Of a stretch of DNA of 64,000 nt, positions 39,943 to 47,180 are shown one piece after another; within the stretch, counting starts at the first letter, position 1, and each line of letters opens with the position of its first letter. Source of the DNA: Deltaproteobacteria bacterium (GTDB lineage: Bacteria; Desulfobacterota; Desulfobaccia; Desulfobaccales; 0-14-0-80-60-11); contig JASEFS010000019.1 in the NCBI GenBank assembly GCA_030018495.1, positions 1 to 64,000 of the forward strand, read 5' to 3'. The notes beneath the pieces were generated by a model, which was given only the letters and a program-made list of their open reading frames with translations, did no database searches and was not told the DNA's origin. Made by a program: the position numbers and the translations under genes.

Positions 39943-42723
39943 CTACCCTCTCAGGATTTGATCCAGCCAGCGCCTGACCCCGACTACAGAAGCAAGCGCG
40001 GGTTGGGGTGGTGCTTCCTCCCGGTAAACCAGACGGAGGAAGGCAGGCAGAACAATTAAAGCCGCCAGGAGGACGCTCAGGGCGCCCACCGTGGATAGCA
40101 GACCCAAACTGAAGGTGCCCCGATGGCCGGAAATCATCATGCTGCCGAAGCCGAAGGCCGTGGTCAGGGCAGCCAGGGCCACGCCCTTGGCGGTGCTGGC
40201 CGGCAGGGTGATGGCCCGGGCGGACTCCTCCAATTGCCAGCGAACCAGAATAACTATACCATACTCGATTCCCTCCCCCAATATGAGGGGCACAAAGAGA
40301 ACATTGGCCTGGTTAAAGGGAATTCCCAGCAGCCACATCAATATCAGGGTCAGGGCGGTGCCGACGAAAAGGGGGATCAGGGCCAGAATGGTCATTGTGA
40401 CGGAGCGCAGGAGAAGCCACAACATCACGGCAATGGCCAGTATCGCCACGCCCGCGGCCCACAGGATGGAATTTCTGAACGCGAAATTGAAATGGTAAAG
40501 CAGCACCGGATCGCCTGCCACGTTAGGGTCCACGGTGCGGAGATCGTTGACGAATCGCCCCAGGGGTTCGGTTTCCCAAATATCGATGGAGGAAAAGACC
40601 CGGATGAGATAAGTGTCTTGGGCACTGATGAAACGTTCCCGCACACTATAAGGCAAATCTTCAATTTGAGGGGTGGATTTGGAGGCCACATTGGCCTTGA
40701 GCAAATCCCATTTTTCCCTGAGATCGTCGAAGAACCGGACTTCAAAGGCTCGCAGCCGGGAGGACACCTCGGGGGCGCCGGGATTCAGGCGCGGAATCAC
40801 CTGGGAGAGCAGAAGGTTGGCTTCGTCCAGTTGCTCCTGGGTGGGCTTGCTCTCCGGCTGCCAATCGCTTTCCTTGGCTTCGGACAACTTGAAGCGGATG
40901 CGTCCCAGGATTTCGGCGAGTTCCCCGGGTTTTGTGGGCGAATTGGGATTGGAGGCAAACTCTATGCGGCGGACAACCGGTGCCAACTCCTGAATTATGG
41001 CCTGCTTGGCCGGCACATTCTCGGGCAGAAAAGACAGGATGGACTCACAGTGCGACACCGTGGGCAAGGCTTTCAGGGCCTTCACCTTGGTCGGAAGATC
41101 CTCCAGGTCGACGGCCACCATGGTGCCGTAAGCACTGGAATACCGGGACTCCTTTAAAATTTTTAATTCCCATATAACCGATTCGGTTTCTTGATTCTGC
41201 AAGTGCAGCGGGTTCAGATCAAAAGGCACAAACTTCAAGGCGACGCCGCCCAGGATCAGGATGACCACTCCGGCGGCCACGATAAAGCCGGGCCGCCGCC
41301 ATTGCAAGGACATAAAGGGGCGCGGCTCAGCCGGTTTATAATCATAATTGTTCACTTCGGCATCCGGCTGACACTTTTCAGTGACCAGCGCCAAAGCCGG
41401 CAGCAGCACAATGGAGCCGAAGATCATGACGCCGATGCCCATGGCCACGATCAGGCCCAGCTCCGCCAAGCCTTTGAAGCCGGTAAACACCAAGGGCAGT
41501 ATGGAGAGGATGGCGACCAGGGCGGCATAAAAGTTTCCCGGGGTGGCGCCGATCATGGTGCGGGTAAAAATACCCTCGGTGCAATAAGGCCGGCCGCCTT
41601 CCTCCTCTTCCAGTCGGGAGTACCAGTGGATGCCGAAATCCACGGTAATTCCCAGCAATAACGGAGCGAAAACGATGGACAGGATGTTGAGGCTCCCAAC
41701 CACCAGGGTGGCCAGTCCCATGCTCCAACAAAGGCCCAGTAACAGGACCAGACCTTGCACCAGCGGACGCTTGATGCTCCAAAAAAATATAACCATGATA
41801 AGCGTCTGCGCAAACAGCGAAAGCCAGGAGGCCAAATTGATATCCGCCATGGCGCCGGTCATTTCATCGTCAGACAAGGCTGCGGGTCCGGTTACTCCCA
41901 CCGATATGCCAGGAAAGCGGGTTTTCACCTGGTCCACTATTTGCCGCAATAATTCCAAGGCCTTGGCCGAAGTGATGTAGCCGTCTTCATGGGTGGTGAC
42001 CAGAAACAAAAGGTATTTCTTGTTATCCGTGAAGAAATAGCCCTCTTGGGCGAAGTCGCCGAAATCACCGGGGAAAACTCTGTTCAAAGGGGAGACGTAG
42101 GAAGTCTCGCCGGCCAGATACCGGTTGAGCTGCTCCAAGGTGCCGTTCAGCAAGGAGAGATCCGGGATCGGCTCTTTTTCTTCGTCCTCCTTCAAGAAGG
42201 AGGTGAAGAGCTCGCCGATCATGGCCCGGGTGATTTCCTGGTTCACCACCTGAAAAAATCGGGCCAGGCTGGGTTCCGCGGCAATGGAGGCGAGGATCTG
42301 GCGGTGCTCCAGGAGTTTGGACTTGAGCTCCTGCAGCTCGTCTACATCCGGATAGAGAAGAGCCCATTTCTTGAAAGGCTCCGGGTCAACCCGGTAAAAC
42401 AACTGGGGGAAGTGGCCGGGATGTTTGCGCAACTCCTGGGCCAGGGCTTCGGCAAACCTGATGGACCGGGCCGGCTTGCCGTTTTCCACGACTACTACAA
42501 ATTGATCGCGATCTCCGAACTGGCGCTCATACTCTTGGCTGAGACGCATGAGGCGCTGGTCGCTGCCTACCAGTTCGCTGCGGCTGGTGGAGAAGCGCAG
42601 ATTTTTATAGGAATAAAAGACCGACAGGGCTGCGGTCAAAAGACTAAAGATTATGATGGGCCAAGCGGCCCGCCTCATGATGCGGAACAGAAGCGGGCTC
42701 TTACGGAGCTTGTCAATATCCAA
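39943..42723 (-). CDS. MMPL/RND-family exporter, HpnN-like
   Basis: 926 residues with the RND tandem layout: TM1 (about 20-37), large periplasmic loop, six-helix block (about 300-440; TVDFGIHWYSRLEEE), second TM/loop, and a second six-helix block (about 740-905; GEGIEYGIVILVRW). Such proteins move hydrophobic lipids such as hopanoids to the outer membrane. TTG start with AGGA upstream. Coupled to the MlaC/HpnM-like gene. Hopanoid specificity is inferred from this pairing; other lipids are possible. Confidence 0.85.
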   Translation of the reverse strand: MDIDKLRKSPLLFRIMRRAAWPIIIFSLLTAALSVFYSYKNLRFSTSRSELVGSDQRLMRLSQEYERQFGDRDQFVVVVENGKPARSIRFAEALAQELRKHPGHFPQLFYRVDPEPFKKWALLYPDVDELQELKSKLLEHRQILASIAAEPSLARFFQVVNQEITRAMIGELFTSFLKEDEEKEPIPDLSLLNGTLEQLNRYLAGETSYVSPLNRVFPGDFGDFAQEGYFFTDNKKYLLFLVTTHEDGYITSAKALELLRQIVDQVKTRFPGISVGVTGPAALSDDEMTGAMADINLASWLSLFAQTLIMVIFFWSIKRPLVQGLVLLLGLCWSMGLATLVVGSLNILSIVFAPLLLGITVDFGIHWYSRLEEEEGGRPYCTEGIFTRTMIGATPGNFYAALVAILSILPLVFTGFKGLAELGLIVAMGIGVMIFGSIVLLPALALVTEKCQPDAEVNNYDYKPAEPRPFMSLQWRRPGFIVAAGVVILILGGVALKFVPFDLNPLHLQNQETESVIWELKILKESRYSSAYGTMVAVDLEDLPTKVKALKALPTVSHCESILSFLPENVPAKQAIIQELAPVVRRIEFASNPNSPTKPGELAEILGRIRFKLSEAKESDWQPESKPTQEQLDEANLLLSQVIPRLNPGAPEVSSRLRAFEVRFFDDLREKWDLLKANVASKSTPQIEDLPYSVRERFISAQDTYLIRVFSSIDIWETEPLGRFVNDLRTVDPNVAGDPVLLYHFNFAFRNSILWAAGVAILAIAVMLWLLLRSVTMTILALIPLFVGTALTLILMWLLGIPFNQANVLFVPLILGEGIEYGIVILVRWQLEESARAITLPASTAKGVALAALTTAFGFGSMMISGHRGTFSLGLLSTVGALSVLLAALIVLPAFLRLVYREEAPPQPALASVVGVRRWLDQILRG

Positions 42724-43028
42724 CCGGTTAGGTCCTGATCCTTGGAGTTAGAAAAATTTTGGTGCGCCCCAAATCCTTGGGCACCGCCACCCATACCGGG
42801 GTGAGCCTCATCCCCTGACCTTGCCCTCTTGCTTGAGACGTTTTTGAGGGTTGTCATTTCTTTAGAGGCTAAAAGATTTTATTTTATTTAAAAAATTAAG
42901 ATGGTCAAGGATGATCGGCAAGTGGGGCTGTTTCTCATACCTCTTCATGTATCGGCTAGATTCCCCCTGATCCTCAATGATTAGCTGCCGGCAGAAAAAA
43001 TTTGAGGTCTGCCTTGCCTTTCCGACCT

Positions 43029-43060
43029 GAGTAATTATTCTTAAAAAATAAGCATTACTC
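43029..43060. promoter_or_regulatory. Palindrome upstream of the Cys-rich gene pair
   Basis: Inverted repeat GAGTAAT (43029-43035) / ATTACTC (43054-43060), extended inward by A/T pairing, about 20 bases before the ATG at 43081 and overlapping the leader. Candidate operator or leader hairpin. The rest of 42724-43080 is AT-rich spacer with no gene I would support. Confidence 0.45.
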
Positions 43061-43080
43061 AAGTCTCGAGGAGGGATTTC

Positions 43081-43425
43081 ATGCCCCAGATAGAAAAAAT
43101 TCCCGGCGGCTTCGGAATCGAAGGCCTGGAACTGCGCAAGGGCAAATGCGGCTGCAGCGGTATGGGCGGTGACTGCTGCTTTACCTATTCCAAGGTGAAG
43201 AAGGACGGCAATACGCTGATTTATGAAGGCAAGGCCACCGCGCCTTCCACTGTCAACAATTATGAATGGGGCTACCGGGTGCGCAAAGGAGACGTGGCGG
43301 TGGAAGTCAAGATGGAGGACACCCGGGACAACAAGGACTTTTTCTCGGGCTGCTACCCGCCCTCCCTTCAGGATTGGAAGGACCGGGGCTGGGAAGTGGA
43401 AAGCGAATACGAACGCCCCCTTTGA
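43081..43425 (+). CDS. Small soluble protein with CGCSGMGGDCC cluster, unknown function
   Basis: 114 residues. The N-terminal third has a compact Cys cluster (KCGCSGMGGDCC, four cysteines) and a further Cys in SGCYPPS; the rest is acidic beta-like sequence. GAGGAGGG before the ATG. Together with the 51-residue Cys-rich gene 53 bases downstream it probably forms a metal- or redox-related pair. Family not recognised. Confidence 0.75.
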   Translation: MPQIEKIPGGFGIEGLELRKGKCGCSGMGGDCCFTYSKVKKDGNTLIYEGKATAPSTVNNYEWGYRVRKGDVAVEVKMEDTRDNKDFFSGCYPPSLQDWKDRGWEVESEYERPL

Positions 43426-43478
43426 TTAAGGCAAGCCGGCACGGCTGCCTCAAATAAAATCAACTAAGGAGATTGGTT

Positions 43479-43634
43479 ATGTGCAATTGTGCGTGTCAAA
43501 CCCAAAAAAATCCCCAACCGGAGCAGCAGGACAATAAAACGTATGTCTGTATTCAATGCAATACCTTCAAGTCTGTGGCCCCGGATAATCCCGTTCCTGA
43601 GTGTTGCGGCAAAAAAATGAACGAGATGGATTAG
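43479..43634 (+). CDS. 51-residue Cys-rich zinc-ribbon-like protein
   Basis: Short gene with TAAGGAG before the ATG. Cysteines in MCNCAC, VCIQC and ECCGKKM contexts suggest a small zinc ribbon or iron-sulfur/rubredoxin-like knuckle (C-x2-C ... C-C). Glu/Gln-rich linker between them. It follows the 114-residue Cys-cluster gene and is ended by a strong terminator. Function unknown. Confidence 0.7.
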   Translation: MCNCACQTQKNPQPEQQDNKTYVCIQCNTFKSVAPDNPVPECCGKKMNEMD

Positions 43635-43663
43635 CCCGCAACCTGAACCTTCAACCGATTTGC

Positions 43664-43704
43664 AAAAAAAACAGGCCTGGTTTTTTAGCCAGGCCTGTTT
43701 TTTT
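43664..43704. terminator. Bidirectional rho-independent terminator
   Basis: Perfect 10-bp stem ACAGGCCTGG / CCAGGCCTGT with A-run before and T-run after, so it can stop both the plus-strand Cys-rich genes and the convergent CMD-family gene. Confidence 0.9.
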
Positions 43705-43725
43705 GCCTGAGAAGCCGACTTGCTG

Positions 43726-44052
43726 TCAGGTTTCATGCTTCAAGACATCATGGACCCAGCTCAAGGCTGCAGAGGTGGTGGGAAAACCGATGGTGCTGGT
43801 CAATAAAATAATGGCGTGATAGATCTCTTCCGGTTTGGCTCCCGCCTTGACCGCCCGTCTCACATGACTGTGCACCGAGCCTTCGGAGCGGATGGCTGCG
43901 GCTGCGGCCAACTGAATCAGGTGCGAGGTCTTGTCATCCAGCGGCCCTTCCTGACGCACCGATTCGCCGAGCTGCTCCAGGGCGTCCATAAATTTGCCGT
44001 GGTGTGATTTGATAAAGGTGTACCATCCCGGATAGATTTTTTCCTCGGCCAT
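43726..44052 (-). CDS. Carboxymuconolactone decarboxylase/AhpD-family protein lacking the catalytic cysteines
   Basis: 108 residues with the CMD helical core (LIQLAAAAAIRSEGSVHSHVRRAVKAGAKPEEI). AhpD-type enzymes use E-x2-C-x2-C-x3-H; here the segment reads SEGSVHSHV, with no cysteine anywhere in the protein, so disulfide reductase activity is not expected. GGGAGG before the ATG. Last gene of the cytochrome operon, 34 bases after the cytochrome b gene. Possibly a non-redox CMD relative. Confidence 0.8.
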   Translation of the reverse strand: MAEEKIYPGWYTFIKSHHGKFMDALEQLGESVRQEGPLDDKTSHLIQLAAAAAIRSEGSVHSHVRRAVKAGAKPEEIYHAIILLTSTIGFPTTSAALSWVHDVLKHET

Positions 44053-44086
44053 AGCTGCCTCCCGCGGCCCAGAGAGTTTGCTTTTC

Positions 44087-44917
44087 TCAGTGCCACTCGA
44101 TGTAGTTACGGTAATTTATAATAACAATAAGAAGATAAATACCTACGGTCAATACAGCATAGCCGAAGACGAAATACATCACTCTGTACCAGGTCGGCGG
44201 CCCTGGAACCATGACCTCCTCCAACCTGCCGTCCTCCTGAAGGCGGGCGATCCAAGCCGGCTTTTCCTTGAGTTCTTTCTCCAATTCCACGCTTCCGGCG
44301 AACATGCACTCGTTCATGGGGAACATGCCCCGGCGCAAATGGCCGATGGAAAAATGAATGATGAAGATGTAGAGCATGGCCAAGAGAGCTTCGGCCCGAT
44401 GCAGCAAAAGCATGACATTAAGACTCCAGCCGGGCATGTACCGCGACGCCCCTACAGGGTACATGAGCACCAGACCGGTCACCCCCAATAGCGGCAGGCC
44501 CCAAAACACCGCCCAGTAATCGAATTTTTCCCAATATGTCCACCGGTCGAATTGGGGGGGTGGTCCCAAGCCTAAGAACCAGCGTATTTTCTGGCCCAGG
44601 TGCACTACATCCTGAAAGCGCGGCACCAGCGAATCAGGATGAAACAGCCTTTTGCCCGGGGTCCTCCATTCAACTTTGAAGAGCACATAGACAATGTGCA
44701 CTGCAAAGGCGATCATCATGAGAATTCCCACGGTGTTATGAATGGCGGTGGCCGTTTCGTAGCTGCCGAAAAGGCCGACAACCCATTTGCCCCAGGTGGT
44801 GGCATACAAAAGCCGCCCCATCCCTGTTACAGCCTGAATCAGAAAAGTCACCATGATGAACAGGTGAAAGAGGCGGTCGAAAACACTAAAGCGCAGAATT
44901 CTGGTCTTTTCTCTCAT
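44087..44917 (-). CDS. Membrane cytochrome b (b561/NiFe-hydrogenase b-type family)
   Basis: 276 residues, about five membrane helices. Haem-ligand-type histidines appear in FDRLFHLF, AIHNTVGILMM, AVHIVYV, LLLHRAEALLAML and FIIHFSIGHL. C-terminal helix near 245-268. The pattern fits the PF01292-type cytochromes b that pass electrons between quinones and periplasmic multihaem partners. It overlaps the upstream trihaem cytochrome gene by 32 bases. Direction of electron flow unknown. Confidence 0.85.
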   Translation of the reverse strand: MREKTRILRFSVFDRLFHLFIMVTFLIQAVTGMGRLLYATTWGKWVVGLFGSYETATAIHNTVGILMMIAFAVHIVYVLFKVEWRTPGKRLFHPDSLVPRFQDVVHLGQKIRWFLGLGPPPQFDRWTYWEKFDYWAVFWGLPLLGVTGLVLMYPVGASRYMPGWSLNVMLLLHRAEALLAMLYIFIIHFSIGHLRRGMFPMNECMFAGSVELEKELKEKPAWIARLQEDGRLEEVMVPGPPTWYRVMYFVFGYAVLTVGIYLLIVIINYRNYIEWH

Positions 44918-45593
44918 CTTCGGGCTTCCGCTTCTTTTCCATCACTTGATGGTAAAATTCCTTGGAGATCCATACCAGGCTGTGCAGGATAAAAAACCCC
45001 ATAACTCCCACAATAAGGAGGTACATGAACCAGTTGGTGTAATAGAGGGAAGGAAAGGTCTTGCGGGTAGCGGCCGCGGCAGCCGGCGGTTCGTGCACCA
45101 TGAAGGTGGCGAAAGAGGCGTTCGCGCCCTCATGGCACTTGGCGCACACATAGGCGTGGCGCCGGATGGGATTTAAGGGGGAGAAATAGTGGTTGATGCT
45201 GGCGATGGGCTCGCCGCCGTGGCATTGGCGGCAGGTAACGTTGCCCCTTACCGTATGGCTGTGTTTGGCCTCCGCCACGTGGCAGTCTTCGCAGCGGCGC
45301 ATTGCGTAGAATTCGAGGCCGCGGTGGGAATCGGCCAGATAAGTGCGAGTCCTGATTTCAGCGGCCCCCGGGCTGTAAGGGAAGGGTTTGCGCCCGACGC
45401 CGGGCACCCCCACAAAGGGACGAACTCGCCTGGGCTTGACTTCATATTCTTCGTAATAACCCGTGCTGGCCTCCCGTTCCCGGTAACGCCGGATGGAGGA
45501 GGTGACTTCCTCCTGGGCCGGGGCCGGCACAGCTACCAGAAGACTTAAACACAATAGGGCTAGACTAAAAATTACCCGCCCCTTGGCGCTCAT
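44886..45593 (-). CDS. Trihaem cytochrome c with C-terminal membrane anchor
   Basis: 235 residues: signal peptide (about 1-26), three CxxCH motifs (CEDCH, CRQCH, CAKCH; about 102-155), and a C-terminal membrane helix (about 188-210). Likely relays electrons between the cytochrome b and the octahaem lipoprotein encoded on either side. ATG preceded by GGAG eight bases upstream. Its end overlaps the cytochrome b start. Confidence 0.87.
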   Translation of the reverse strand: MSAKGRVIFSLALLCLSLLVAVPAPAQEEVTSSIRRYREREASTGYYEEYEVKPRRVRPFVGVPGVGRKPFPYSPGAAEIRTRTYLADSHRGLEFYAMRRCEDCHVAEAKHSHTVRGNVTCRQCHGGEPIASINHYFSPLNPIRRHAYVCAKCHEGANASFATFMVHEPPAAAAATRKTFPSLYYTNWFMYLLIVGVMGFFILHSLVWISKEFYHQVMEKKRKPEDERKDQNSAL

Positions 45594-45605
45594 AATGAGT
45601 ACTCC

Positions 45606-46934
45606 TTATCTCTGGGCGGGTTTTTGGGGAGACTCTTTTTTTTCAGCCGGCTTTGGGCTTTCTTTCTTCGGTTCATGTAGATGAATCGGTTGAATCGACG
45701 GCCCCACGGGTTTGGGAAGTACCGCCAGAGCGTCATACTCGGCCTGAAGTTGCTTTAGATCCTGATCCTTATGCTTATGACAGGTTTGGCAGGAATTGGG
45801 GATGACCGGGTTGGCCAGGGTGTCTTTGGGCAGCAAGGCCACAAAGACGTGGCTGTGAATATCCCCTGATTCCGCACTTTCGGCGATTCTCGGCATATGG
45901 CAGCCCACACAATTGCCGAAAGAGTGGATGGAATGGGCCAGGTTATTATTAATCATGTCGTGACAGATAAGGCATTGCTTGGAGCCGGCGCCCACCGTCT
46001 GGGAGCGCGTGGGCGGCATGCCAACCTGGTGCACAAAATGGCAGGAAGTGCAGGTCACGCCCTCTTTGGCGTGCTTGGACATGGACCAGTCAATATATTG
46101 CTGATGATGGCCCTTGGAAAATTCGTTGGCATAGACGTGCTTTACATCACCGGCTTCAAAGGAGGTGGATTTGTAAAAGGCTTCCAGGGCCTTGCCGGGC
46201 TCGTAGCCTACCGGCCAGCCCGCGCCCTTCACCTTGGTGGATTTACCCCGGTTATGGCAGGAGCCGCAGATCTGCACCGCCACCCCCATGGTGAGCTTGG
46301 CCGGATTGACGATGGTGGCCCGTTTTTCGAAGACTTCGGTCTTCGGCAGGGCCGCGTGCCAGGAGCCCTTGCCGTGGCAGGCTTCGCAGGCCACCCCGGG
46401 CTCCACAAAAGTATTCTTCTCCAAATCAGCCCCGGTGGCGTGGCAGCCGCCGCAGCCCATGATCCAGGGCCTCTTGTCCCAATCGGCCTCATGGTAATTG
46501 ACCCAGCGGTGGGTGTCCAGGTTGTACTGCACCGGAGCGATGTAAAGCTTGCCGTCTTTCTCAACCAGGTAGCGCTGCTTCCACTGGCTGCCGATGGTGT
46601 ATTTGATCTCTTCTATTTTCGGGACGTAAATCTTATCCGCCGGGACTTTGAGCTTATCCCCCAGCTTGGCCAGGTCAGCCCGGATTTCCTTTTCGTTGAT
46701 CTCCGTGACAATGGCGTCCCGGTTTTTCTGGGCGTCCTGGAGCATGCGGGAATGGAGCGTCATCTTCCAGGAGTCGAAGTGCTCCAGATGGCACATTTTG
46801 CAGGTATCCGAACCGACATATTCTTTCGGTTTGCTTTTGAGGGCCTGCACGTCGATGGGCTGCTCGCCGCAGGCGAGAATAGTCAGAATGGCAAATCCCG
46901 TTGACAAGAACCGTACCAGCTCAATGCCCCTCAT
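45606..46934 (-). CDS. Octahaem cytochrome c lipoprotein
   Basis: 442 residues. N-terminal lipobox-like LAC (TILACGEQ) marks a lipoprotein. Eight CxxCH motifs are countable: CKMCH, CGGCH, CEACH, CGSCH, CTSCH, CLICH, CVGCH, CQTCH. The C-terminus is a Pro/Lys/Glu-rich tail. Central segment with WIMGCGGCHATGADL and GVACEACHGKGS resembles cytochrome c554/octahaem-reductase-type modules, but no catalytic signature is certain. First gene of the operon with trihaem cytochrome, cytochrome b and CMD protein; AAAGGA ribosome site. Function: periplasmic electron conduit or reductase (undetermined). Confidence 0.88.
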   Translation of the reverse strand: MRGIELVRFLSTGFAILTILACGEQPIDVQALKSKPKEYVGSDTCKMCHLEHFDSWKMTLHSRMLQDAQKNRDAIVTEINEKEIRADLAKLGDKLKVPADKIYVPKIEEIKYTIGSQWKQRYLVEKDGKLYIAPVQYNLDTHRWVNYHEADWDKRPWIMGCGGCHATGADLEKNTFVEPGVACEACHGKGSWHAALPKTEVFEKRATIVNPAKLTMGVAVQICGSCHNRGKSTKVKGAGWPVGYEPGKALEAFYKSTSFEAGDVKHVYANEFSKGHHQQYIDWSMSKHAKEGVTCTSCHFVHQVGMPPTRSQTVGAGSKQCLICHDMINNNLAHSIHSFGNCVGCHMPRIAESAESGDIHSHVFVALLPKDTLANPVIPNSCQTCHKHKDQDLKQLQAEYDALAVLPKPVGPSIQPIHLHEPKKESPKPAEKKESPQKPAQR

Positions 46935-47089
46935 GCTCTATCCTTTCTTCCCATGAAAATTTGGAACTTGCAATGACGCCCGTAAAGTGCTTCAGGAGGC
47001 TTAGTGTTATTCTACCAAAAGACTATATAATAAAAAGATAATTTTTGTAAACAAAATTTTGCCTATATCTTTCACAACTTCACATCATA

Positions 47090-47163
47090 TTGGCCATAAT
47101 GGGTAATTACCCTAACCGTGGTTGTCAATGCCCAAAATGTTTCCATTTTGCTATAATGGCCAA
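47090..47163. promoter_or_regulatory. Nested palindromes and extended -10 promoter before the cyclase gene
   Basis: GGGTAATTACCC (47101-47112) is a perfect 12-base palindrome. TTGGCCATAAT (47090-47100) and ATAATGGCCAA (47153-47163) form a flanking near-perfect inverted repeat, and AAAATG-TTTC-CATTTT sits between. TGCTATAAT (extended -10; TATAAT 47152-47157) would start transcription about 17 bases before the GTG start. Confidence 0.5.
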
Positions 47164-47180
47164 AAATTCAGGGCGGGTCA

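Noticed and set aside
42862-43062. 66-codon minus frame in the gap upstream of the Cys-cluster gene
   Set aside because: It overlaps the promoter palindrome, lacks a ribosome site and shows no recognisable features.
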